Part shown: positions 55,928-64,000 of the stretch, one piece after another
Position numbering within the stretch: the stretch's first letter is position 1
Layout of the letters: each line of letters begins with the position of its first letter
From: Apoderus coryli
Lineage: Eukaryota > Arthropoda > Insecta > Coleoptera > Attelabidae
NCBI GenBank assembly: GCA_911728435.2
Contig: OU452211.1
Coordinates: 6,138,001-6,202,000 of the forward strand
Direction: 5' to 3'
Length of the DNA: 64,000 bases
Notes under the pieces: model-generated
Database searches by the model: none
What the model was told of the DNA's origin: nothing
What the model saw: only the letters and a program-made list of their open reading frames with translations
Position numbers and translations under genes: made by a program

Positions 55928-57190
55928 CGCAAATCAACAAATTATAATAATTAAAAATTTGGTGTGACGAAAGATATATAATTAAATCAGATAAGAAGTA
56001 TCAATTTAATGGAGAAAAAGGACTCCACCATGTCACAATAAAAATAATAAAGCATAAGAATATGAGTTTAATAGGAACGGTGCCTTCACCATGTCCCAAA
56101 TTGAGAGTTAGAAAATAAGGGTAGAGCCTCCCTTGTGTCTTTTAGTATTTGAAGATTCAGGTAAGCACTTCAGCAGCTCTACTGATTTAAATCTTTATCT
56201 AGAGTTTATAGAAGAGTTTGAGTTTTATTAAGTTACTTGCCAAAGAACTTCATTCTTATTTGGAAACTTCACGCATAGGTAGAAAAGACAATTCTTATAT
56301 TTGGTGGGTATATCTCATAGGAGGCAACGTTCCTCAATTTATCCTTAGTCTTCTACCCTTTTCCTATTTTAATATAGTTTCCACATTAATAATTGGTATT
56401 TCTCTTTAGTTTATATAAACTTTTATAATTTTTGCTTAAAAATATTAGAAATTAAAATAAATTTAACTATTCGGTATTTGGCCGAATAGTCGCTCGAATA
56501 GTAAAAAACATGCCGAATACCGAATAGTTGCCGAATATTCGTTGCATCCCTAATCAAAATACATAAATTAGCGAGAGTTTTGTGTGGTAGAGCGTTATGT
56601 CGATCGAATATAGAAACACCCTGTATGATTGCCTTATACAATCATCATTTCTGTAGAAGGTGTGTATATCCAACTCAGTAACTGAGAAACCCTCTTTCCC
56701 ATACTTCCCGAAAGTTATATCAAGTACTTTGAAGACTTTCAAGACACCCTTAATAGAGTAGAAATTTTGATACTCTTATTAAGCACTTAAATTCCACATC
56801 AAGAACAGTTGAAATTGCAGATATACGAATATAGAATACGATTTGGGTTTTTGGGGGTAAAGAAGGAAAACACTTAAAGGGTTACAAAGTAACATTAGGA
56901 GAAGCAAATACTGCTTGAAATACAGTTTGTGTTTGCATTTTGGTTTGGAATATAACTTGGTTGCAAAGGAAATTGGATTCCTGAGGTTGAAAGTAAACTG
57001 TAAATTAAAACTAAACTCACTTCACTTATTAATCACTTTGTTTTTAAAAATGAAAAATAAAAAACCATGTTCTTGTAATGCAGTCACATATACCGGGTGT
57101 TCTACGGTTGATGGTACCCAGCGTAAATATAATATTAATGCTGGCAAAACTAAACATACGATTCTATTGAAAATGGAACATCCTGTGTAT
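55928..57190. other. non-coding; one hAT-type terminus
   Basis: No gene recognised. 56465-56553 carries repeats of CCGAATAGT and a hAT-like end. Confidence 0.45.
56465..56553 (-). mobile_element. hAT-like terminal fragment
   Basis: On the minus strand it begins TAGGGATGCAACGAATATTC, followed by GGCAACTATTCGGTATTCGG. This tip type is common on animal hAT elements. Only one end is visible. Confidence 0.4.
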
Positions 57191-57419
57191 AATTATACAG
57201 GGTGTTAGTAAATAAGTGCGACAAACTTCAGGAGGTAATTCTGCATGAAAAAATAGTGACAGTTTGCTATATAAACACATGTCCGCAAATGCTTCGTTTT
57301 CTGCTGAGATACAGTTAAAGTTTTTCTTAAAAACTGAAGATTTATTGATTGCTCTGAAACCGGTGGAGATATGCAAATGAAATTTAGTGGGTGTTAAGAG
57401 GTTATTTTTTGACATGCAA

Positions 57420-57432
57420 TTAAGAATTTTAT
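57420..57432 (+). repeat. target-site duplication, left copy
   Basis: TTAAGAATTTTAT, identical to 58306-58318. Confidence 0.85.
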
Positions 57433-57505
57433 AAGAATTGCTTGTTACATAAAGCAACAAGACTTTTAAGTTATGTTGGAAATTTATTTCACACCACCAT
57501 GCTTC

Positions 57506-57547
57506 CACCAGACGGCCGTTTCGTCGATCCACGACTCATCAGTGGTG
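57506..57547 (-). ncRNA. hammerhead ribozyme, copy 2
   Basis: Same 42-nt motif as the 38.6-kb ribozyme on the minus strand: CACCA stem I, CTGATGA, GTCG/CGAC stem II, GAAA, CGGCCG stem III, UC, TGGTG. No core substitutions. Confidence 0.9.
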
Positions 57548-57843
57548 ATCGGCAGGCAGTGTGACCTAAATTTCCAACATTTACAGAGAGCTTATACTAG
57601 CACGAGAATTGATTGAGAGAAAGATGTTTGTGGCGACACCTAGCGTGAACAGGCAATATGCCGGGTGAAACACAGTTCACTAACGACGGCCGGATAAGAA
57701 GTAACAACTCCATTATATCCTATTGCCAACACTAGATGCGCCCGAATCCCCTAGCAGGGAGGCTTTATTTAAGAATTGCTTGTTACATAAAGCAACAAGA
57801 CTTTTAAGTTATGTTGGAAATTTATTTCACACCACCATGCTTC

Positions 57844-57885
57844 CACCAGACGGCCGTTTCGTCGATCCACGACTCATCAGTGGTG
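57844..57885 (-). ncRNA. hammerhead ribozyme, copy 3
   Basis: Identical 42-nt motif, 338 bp from copy 2 in tandem, minus strand. Two tandem copies would release a 338-nt RNA monomer if both cleave. Confidence 0.9.
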
Positions 57886-58036
57886 ATCGGCAGGCAGTGT
57901 GACCTAAATTTCCAACATTTACAGAGAGCTTATACTAGCAGCAGGTGTCGCCACAAACATCTTTCTCTCAATCAATTCTCGTGCTAGTATAAGCTCTCTG
58001 TAAATGTTGGAAATTTAGGTCACACTGCCTGCCGAT

Positions 58037-58078
58037 CACCACTGATGAGTCGTGGATCGACGAAACGGCCGTCTGGTG
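58037..58078 (+). ncRNA. hammerhead ribozyme, copy 4
   Basis: Identical 42-nt motif on the plus strand; cleavage expected after 58073. It lies in the inverted unit, ~150 bp from copy 3, facing the opposite way. Confidence 0.9.
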
Positions 58079-58305
58079 GAAGCATGGTGGTGTGAAATAA
58101 ATTTCCAACATAACTTAAAAGTCTTGTTGCTTTATGTAACAAGCAATTCTTAAATAAAGCCTCCCTGCTAGGGGATTCGGGCGCATCTAGTGTTGGCAAT
58201 AGGATATAATGGAGTTGTTACTTCTTATCCGGCCGTCGTTAGTGAACTGTGTTTCACCCGGCATATTGCCTGTTCACGCTAGGTGTCGCCACAAACATCT
58301 TTCTC

Positions 58306-58318
58306 TTAAGAATTTTAT
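58306..58318 (+). repeat. target-site duplication, right copy
   Basis: TTAAGAATTTTAT, matching 57420-57432; part of the foldback arm before insertion. Confidence 0.85.
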
Positions 58319-59105
58319 GTTCATCAGTGGCGCGCATACGGGTAATGATCTCTCTTTCTTGAAGAAAAAAAAATACGCCACTGGAATTTTTAAAATTAAA
58401 AATCATTTTGGAATTCCTCGTTCAATTTGTGATAACAAATCTCTCTTGCTTTTTTATCGTCGGGGGCATTTGAGCAAAAAATTCAACCATCTCGCCGCGA
58501 CGCTAGTAGGCTACTGTCAACATTCTGTTATACGGATTTTTCAACGAAATGTCAAATTAGTGTTTCTTTATTATTAGTGTTATTTACTCTTATTGTTTTG
58601 GTTTAATGTTTATTGTATTAGATAGTTCTTGATAATGTATTAAATAAATGAAAAATACGGGGTTAAGATGTTTTATTTTTTTGCACAAAGACGATGCCCC
58701 CTACGATAAAAAAGCAAGAGAGATTTTTTATCACAAATTGGACGAGGAATTGCAAAATAATTTTTTATTTGAAAAATTCCAGTGGCGTACCATTTTTTTC
58801 TTTAAAAATATTGATATCATTACCCGTATGCGCGCCACTGATAAACATAAAATTCTTCATTGCTTGCCAAAAAATGCGCAATAACTACCTCTGAAAACCC
58901 ACTAAATTTCATTTGCATATCTCCACTGGTTTCAGAGCAATCAATAAATCTTCAGTTTTTAAGAAAAACTTTAATACCCCGTATCTCAGAAAACGAAGCA
59001 TTTGCGGACATATGTTTATATAGCAAACTGTCATTATTTTTTCATGCAGAAATACCCCCTGAAGTGTGTCGCACTTATTTACTAACACCCTCTATATTTG
59101 GAATC

Positions 59106-60145
59106 CTTATCTGTTGCGGCGTATACAGGGTGAGTACTTCTACCATAAGTAGAGGCACGTTAGGGGATTATCAAATGACCATTAAAAAATGTCTCCTTGT
59201 TTCGATTATTAATATACAGGGTGAATTATGGATCTTCACCAAAACAATGTTTCGTCATATCTTTTCAATGATTAAGTGGATTTACCTCATTTTTTTATAA
59301 AAGTGTGTATTGGTGTCTGGCAACTAACTAACATATTCAGAATTGAAAAAATCCAGGTACGTCTTCGAAAAAATTTGTGGGACTGCTTCATATTCAACAC
59401 TTCACCCTGTATAAGATTTTTCAAAAATCTGATACAATTTTTTCAGAGGGCATAAATAGACAGTTAGACCTGGGTATTTGAATTTTTTGTTACACTCACC
59501 TCACATTTACAATTAAAGATTCATTTTAGAGCCAAATTGAAAATTGCCAATAATGAAGTATCTTACTGTCCAATAATGTTTAGTTATCAAAATAGACAGA
59601 AACATCAAACACTCTGCTCCAGTATGGTAAATACCATAGTTTGAATTGATTTACAGGGCCGGATAAATATACACTAATGACTACAACGTTTCAGCACTTT
59701 AACGTTGCCTTCTTCAGGTACATTTATCATTAGGTTGTTTTAAAATTTTTCCTTCTTAAAATAATACATACAAACAAAACAAAACAGACACAAATTTTCA
59801 TCATTTTAAAATTCTTGTTGTTTTATGTACATAATACATGTGTAAATGTAAAATTTCAATAAATTCCATTAGGTCTTTAATTGATTTTATCTTACATAAA
59901 TCGCCCTTAAAACAATTCCTAAATGAAACAGGTTGAGACGATATCGTATCGGAAATGTCATCGGAATATTTGACGTACAATGCCCATCAGATACAATACC
60001 CTTGAGGATACCGGGCCCGTGTTCCGTGGAACATGCGGAAAACTGGTCACTACGGCCCTGTATACAACCAACCATACTGTTAGAACCTGTTTTGCACTTA
60101 GGGTCTTTCTTGTATAATTTGGCCTTGCTAAATTGGCCAAATACC
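59106..60145. other. non-coding
   Basis: No gene recognised. ACAGGGTG tips at 59126 and 59215, CACCCTGTATAAG at 59402. At 59683-59720 the minus strand reads CCTGAAGAAGGCAACGTTAA, then GTGCTGAAACGTTG, a motif style I associate with retroelement 3' ends, but with no support nearby. Confidence 0.4.
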
Positions 60146-60151
60146 TCACTG

Positions 60152-60436
60152 TGCGGCGTCTAAACACCCGTTTCGCGTGGTATTGCCGATTTTACAGAAG
60201 ATCATAATTTCTTTTCCGTATTTATATATTCAGTTGTAAAAATTTTAATTTTAAAATAAATAAAACTAACAACCACTTAAAAATGCTGAGCTTTTTTCAT
60301 TATTATTATTTTTAATTGTAAAAAATCGATTTTCAAATTATTACTACTTTTTGCCTAGAACTAGTGGTTTTTTGTAGTTAAATTTGGCAATATCGGATTT
60401 TTTTTGTCCTTTCGGTGTTACAGATTCGTTTGCCAC
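60152..60436. repeat. dispersed repeat B, copy 2 (inverted)
   Basis: Complement of 34693-34983, from GCGGCGTCTAA through GAATCTGTAACACCGAAAGG (minus strand). Confidence 0.75.
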
Positions 60437-60995
60437 ACAGTACGCAAACGACGCTGTGTAATGAATTTAATAAGTAGAATTCTAATCCAATAAAAAGTGT
60501 CACATTATTAAACCAACTCTGCTGCTCTTTACACAAAAGCATCAACTGGTAGAAAAACATAATAAAACTTGACTACAGTAATTTTAGCATTCTTCTATTT
60601 TCGAATGTTGCAAAAATGTAAAACAGTATCTTATTATGCAACGCTCTCGTTCATTCCAATATAAAAATGCTCCGCATTATCGTTTGTTCATGAACTTGGA
60701 AATTTCATGGAAACTTTTATCCGTCTGACCCAATCTCGGTGCATATGCGAGGTTTGTTCATTTAATATGAATTTTTTATTATTTTACTTAAAAATAAGAG
60801 GAAGTATAAACATTTTTATGAGCTTGTTGTATTTCATTTCCATTGTCAACATGTTTAATTATTTTTATTAGTGTTCTATTTTATTATTAGAGTCATATTT
60901 ATTTTATTAAAATTCTTACTACTAGATTGCTTATTCGAAAGTAAAACTCATTGTTATCATTAAACAACAACAAAAAATGCATACAATTTTATAAA
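60437..60995. other. non-coding
   Basis: AT-rich; nothing recognised. Confidence 0.4.
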
Positions 60996-62388
60996 AAATT
61001 TGATTGTCAATCTGACGTTTAATAATTTTCAATACAAAATGTATTAGTTTTAATCAAACAAATATTATTCATTTTTATTTAAAACTACAGTTGTGAAAAG
61101 TACAATTGGTAAATGTTAAATTGGAAGAAGAGTTTGCTGAAGTTGACGGATTGTTAATTTCCACTGTTGAAGAAGATGGTGTTGATTATTTCACCATGGC
61201 GTTCTTGGTTAATATTCAAGTACAGTTTAATTGAATTAGAGCTGCTATGTCCTGTTATTTTTATTAATTGCTGTTCAGGAATTCCTTTATTTGCCAAATT
61301 GCTAACTGCAGTTGATCTGTTCGAATGATTGGATATCTTTTTACACTTAGTGTCCAAACCAATAGCTTGCGCGGATGATTTGGTCCACATATTAATTGTG
61401 TTCCTGCCTACCGGTATATTGTCAAACCATGTGTCACTTTCGGATTTCCAGAAACGATTTGATCTCAAGAATAGGCGACTGGAAGTAATATTTTTCCCCC
61501 TCTTGGACAATAATTTATGGAATAACCGAACAGGGCATACACTTTCGTTTGCAATATTTGGAACAAGCCACTTACTATTTGTACAACTTTTCGATCCTCC
61601 TTGGCATGTTTTACTGAATATTGGATTGTATTCACTTCTGTTGGTTGGCGTTCCATCATTATTTTTCTCAATCGTGAAATAATCTATAAGGCAATCAGCT
61701 GGTTCACCACCTCGCCAAGCTAACTCAACAGCTACAATATGGTAAAAAAATTTTTGTAAACCTTCTGGTGTACATTCATCCCATAATCCAATGATTCTAG
61801 CCAAATCACTTGAACTCAAATTTGATGAACTGCATTTTCGTTTGTTTGGATCCTGCTGTAAGCTTTTACGTTTTGCATTTCTTGCATCTCGCGCATTTTT
61901 GAATATCACACTGGAAACCGGTCGAATACAATATTGAAGTCATTGAAGTATTTTTCCTAGAGTAGCCTACTCGTAGTATTCCAAATTGTTTTTACAGTTG
62001 CTTCTTTATATTCAGGTCCGTCAGCTTTTCTCATATTTACCGCATAATATTTCAATATATTAGCCAAATTATGCAAACTCGTTTCAGCATTCAGTTCATA
62101 TTCTCTGGTCGCACAAAACTCGAGAAATATTTTCCATACATATTTTTTTGATTTGATTGTATTTTTTGGTATATTATTAGATATAATATCATTAATTGAA
62201 TCGTTCGATGCAATACCAAATCTTCGCGACATTTTTAAACCAGTTGTCAGTTTGACGTTTAATTAATTTTTAATAGAAAAAACACCAAACTGAAAACACC
62301 ACATGTAGGGTATTATCGCTGTAATCATCCAGAGGTGATTGGATAAAATTTGACACATGACTTAAAATTAAGTAATTTGATTGGTTAC
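60996..62388 (-). mobile_element. Crypton-like element, copy 2
   Basis: Collinear inverted homologue of 14582-15957, with scattered substitutions and small indels. The flanks are unrelated, which fixes the ends near ATTTGATTGTCAATCTGACG (60999) and GTAATTTGATTGGTTA (62370-62386). Confidence 0.75.
61077..62232 (-). pseudogene. Crypton tyrosine recombinase, broken copy 2
   Basis: ATG at 62232 (MSRRFGIASNDSINDIISNN), then KYVWKIFLEFCATREYELNA in one frame. This shows that copy 1 lost a base there. CAG has become TAG near 61967, and a 1-base loss near 61921 shifts the frame. The ORF resumes at 61909 (KNARDARNAKRKSLQQDPNK, LARIIGLWDECTPEGLQKFF) and runs through the whole DUF3504 catalytic domain (ELAWRGGEPAD, KTCQGG, CPVRLFHKLLS, NHSNRSTAV, TGHSSSNSI, KLYLN). 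The Arg, His-x-x-Arg, His and Tyr candidates are all present. An 8-base deletion near 61170 truncates the C-terminus to INTIFFNSGN. Different lesions from copy 1, so decay was independent. Confidence 0.8.
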
Positions 62389-62633
62389 TATATTTAGTAA
62401 AAAATTATCAGTCAAAGATTCCTAAATACTATCCTGTAGCCTTTGGCTAGATGAGAACTTAACAAAATTCTGAGTAACATACACACATCACAGCATGCCG
62501 AGTCCATGTCGTCACTAACTAACGAAATAATTTTAAACTGTGACATACGCCATTTTAGGAGAGAACTCAGGTCGTCACTAAAAATAATTATATTATTCAG
62601 TTTTTAACCACAGTATAATAATAAATTTTAGTG

Positions 62634-62790
62634 CCTGAGTTTGGAACAGTCCTAGGATGAACCCATTAGTTTTGTGTTGAAATCGCTTTAGCTTTATTGT
62701 GATAGGGGACACAACCGCCAAATTTTCACATATCAAATAGCAGTAGGGGTCGAGTGATTTTAAAGCATTTTTATCGGTTTTACAGCGATA
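62634..62790 (+). repeat. dispersed repeat C, copy 2
   Basis: Same-orientation match of 36278-36425 (see that entry). Confidence 0.7.
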
Positions 62791-62879
62791 GGATATTGTT
62801 AGTATTTGCCCCCATAATTCTCCAGAAAATTGCGTTTAAAATTTCACCTTATATATTATAACAATGAAAATACAATATT

Positions 62880-62950
62880 TCTGTCGCGTCATTGGTAGGG
62901 CACTCGCTTTGCATGCGGAAGGTTACGGGTTCGAATCCCAGCTCTGGCAA
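62880..62950 (+). tRNA. tRNA-Ala(TGC)-like sequence, degenerate or SINE head
   Basis: ATTGGTAGGGCACTCGCTTT, then GCATGCGGAAGG, gives a D-arm/A-box-like region and an anticodon loop with TGC. GGTTCGAATCC (62928-62938) is a perfect B box, and a T-run follows (62954). The 5' acceptor strand does not pair with GCTCTGGC at the 3' end, and two T-stem pairs are lost, so it is not an intact tRNA. ~150 bp of dispersed repeat follow directly. Confidence 0.5.
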
Positions 62951-63136
62951 TACTTTTTTTTTCTGATTTTTGAATAATGTAGTTAGTTTGTTACGTTAGT
63001 TTAATGGTCATAATGCAAACAATACAATTATAATAATAATAATTATTAAAATTCTGATCCGATACGCAGGTCATATATTCTTGATTATATTAAAAATTGT
63101 TGGGCAAGTTTTGGGGTGACACAACCGATTTTTTTT
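62951..63136 (+). repeat. dispersed repeat downstream of tRNA-like head
   Basis: 62980-63130 matches 26098-26246. With the tRNA-like head it may form a tRNA-derived SINE, but the 26.1-kb copy has no such head. Confidence 0.5.
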
Positions 63137-64000
63137 ACTTTACGTCTCCACCAAATTAAATTAAATCGTCAACAAGTTTGAGAATCATTTCTGTTGTCAA
63201 CTAGTTGCCTTCACCAATGCGATTTCGTTGAAAAAGTGTCGACGAATGACGACGGCATTTTGATGGCAGCTGTAGCGTTTCTTGTGTTGAGAAAATAGAA
63301 AAGACGCAAGCATAAATATTGGGAAGCCTCCAAGAATGAAAGCTACATGAGAGGAATTAAGCTAATAAATTCTCTGAGAACAGACGACTTGTTAGCAGGA
63401 CGAATTTAAGATGGACGAAAAAATGAGCCGAGCAAAATAAAAGCCGGCAACGCTCGGTTTCTTTGATGTTTACCGCCAAATTTTTTACGACTTTTGTTGC
63501 CAACATAGCTAATTTTCAGAATAATTCAGAAACTTTTGTCACCAACACGTGTTGACAACACAAAAGTTGGAAATTATCTTTTGGTGGATGACATTACCTT
63601 CCTTTAAAAAATCTACCTGGGATACACCTATGGAAATAGAACGTTGACAGCAAAGAGAACTTGCCCACAGCGGCAGTGGTTGGGTTTCCGTGGATCGGGT
63701 AATATATGAGGTCTAAAAACCGAACACGGGACAGAATTAATCACGGGAGCGGCAAAATGCTAATTAAAGATTTGGTAGAGCCCGAAAGGGAGGATGGATA
63801 TATTATTATGGCAGCATCAGGAGAGAGACTGGTATGTGTGTTTTCGCGTGCGAGAGAATTGTGGAGACACATAAATATACATGTAGATATGTAGTGTACC
63901 TGGACGCGGTTGTGGTTTTTTAGTGAGAAGGGATGGGCAATTTCCGTTGAAAGGGATTGCGGTTGGTTTAATGACGATGACAGCACATTGGAAAGAAGTT
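63137..64000. other. non-coding window end
   Basis: Slightly less AT-rich. The overlapping frames at 63706-63894 (+) and 63741-63986 (-) match nothing I recognise. Confidence 0.4.

Larger units (their letters stand above)
57433..58305. mobile_element. hammerhead-ribozyme retroelement, copy 2 (tandem plus inverted units)
   Basis: An 873-bp insertion bounded by an exact 13-bp duplication. Unit 1 (57433-57770, 338 bp) and a partial unit 2 (57771-57941) lie in tandem in minus orientation. From ~57942 the sequence reverses into a plus-orientation unit that runs past the tail hairpin (CTTGTTGCTTTATGTAACAA, 58126-58145) to GTGTCGCCACAAACATC (58284-58300), where the unit would start again. Each unit has one hammerhead, then CCTCCCTGCTAGGGGATTCG, AGTGTTGGCAATAGGATATA and CCGGCATATTGCC modules. 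Head-to-head and tandem partial units resemble Penelope-like pseudo-LTR arrangements. No protein is encoded. Confidence 0.85.
57195..59105. mobile_element. foldback element carrying a nested insertion
   Basis: Outer ends ACAGGGTGTTAGTAAATAAG (57196) and CTTATTTACTAACACCCTCT (about 59076). The arms stay complementary for ~395 bp: 57195-57432 plus 58319-58475 on the left, 58690-59105 on the right. Inner blocks include GTGGCGCGCATACGGGTAAT (58330) against ATTACCCGTATGCGCGCCAC (58820), and AATTCCTCGTCCAATTTGTG on the minus strand. Without the 873-bp insertion at 57433-58305 and its TSD it is ~1.0 kb. It has no coding sequence; the two similar 120-146-residue frames on the arms are mirror images of the repeat. 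Confidence 0.8.

Noticed and set aside
57164..59300. The similar 122- and 146-residue frames (57164-57532 and 58860-59300) as a protein family
   Set aside because: They are the same DNA on the two arms of the foldback element; no domain is recognisable.
59683..59720. Second Penelope 3' end based on the CCTGAAGAAGGCAACG motif
   Set aside because: Only a remembered motif style; no RT, hammerhead or TSD nearby.
62880..62950. Intact tRNA-Ala gene
   Set aside because: The acceptor stem does not pair and the T stem has two mismatches.
1..64000. CRISPR array or bacterial operon
   Set aside because: No regularly spaced short direct repeats, no ribosome-binding sites, and clear spliceosomal introns.

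Overview
This window is AT-rich eukaryotic (insect-type) nuclear DNA with almost no host coding sequence. The evidence is spliced introns, a ribosomal-protein gene fragment with GTAAGT donors, and a typical arthropod transposon repertoire: mariner, IS630/Tc1, pogo/Tigger, piggyBac, Crypton, CR1-like and Jockey-like LINEs, and Penelope. Nothing prokaryotic is present. The insect order cannot be settled from the sequence alone. The only recognisable host gene is a decayed, intron-retaining copy of ribosomal protein S2 (about 26.70-30.60 kb). Its introns hold two near-identical box C/D snoRNA-like units and a 1.6-kb terminal-inverted-repeat element with a perfect 8-bp target duplication.

Layout. 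0-5 kb: piggyBac remnant (-), Jockey-type LINE fragment (+), Tigger/pogo C-terminal remnant (+). 8.7-9.2 kb: inverted-repeat MITE. 11-12 kb: CR1-like LINE 3' half (+). 14.6-16.0 kb: Crypton copy 1 (+). 16.0-18.1 kb: small palindromic MITE, Tc1 fragment and an element with 69-bp tandem repeats. 20.0-24.9 kb: a CR1-like LINE (-) cut by a 2.87-kb TIR element. 26.7-30.6 kb: RpS2 pseudogene. 31.8-32.2 kb: LINE 3' end. 37.4-39.3 kb: Penelope-like element (-) split by a short hammerhead-ribozyme element. 40.2-42.4 kb: IS630-like transposase and mariner-superfamily N-terminal remnants (-). 44.6-46.4 kb: mariner-superfamily element with long TIRs (+). 49.4-51.7 kb: two more DDE transposase remnants (-), one a classic mariner. 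54.1-55.9 kb: pogo-like element with TIRs and repeated TGTGGCCA sites. 57.2-59.1 kb: a foldback element whose left arm carries a nested 873-bp element with three hammerhead ribozymes. 61.0-62.4 kb: Crypton copy 2 (-). 62.9-63.1 kb: tRNA-derived repeat.

The strongest finding is a short non-coding retroelement family carrying a complete type I hammerhead ribozyme motif. It is seen at two loci (four ribozyme copies). Each insertion is bounded by an exact 13-bp target-site duplication, and each has head-to-head inverted units. HHR-less relatives occur elsewhere in the window. One copy sits inside a Penelope-like ORF that reads through again when the insertion is removed. All transposases and reverse transcriptases here are visibly broken, so the window is a graveyard of nested insertions. 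TSDs and TIRs allow several insertion orders to be worked out.
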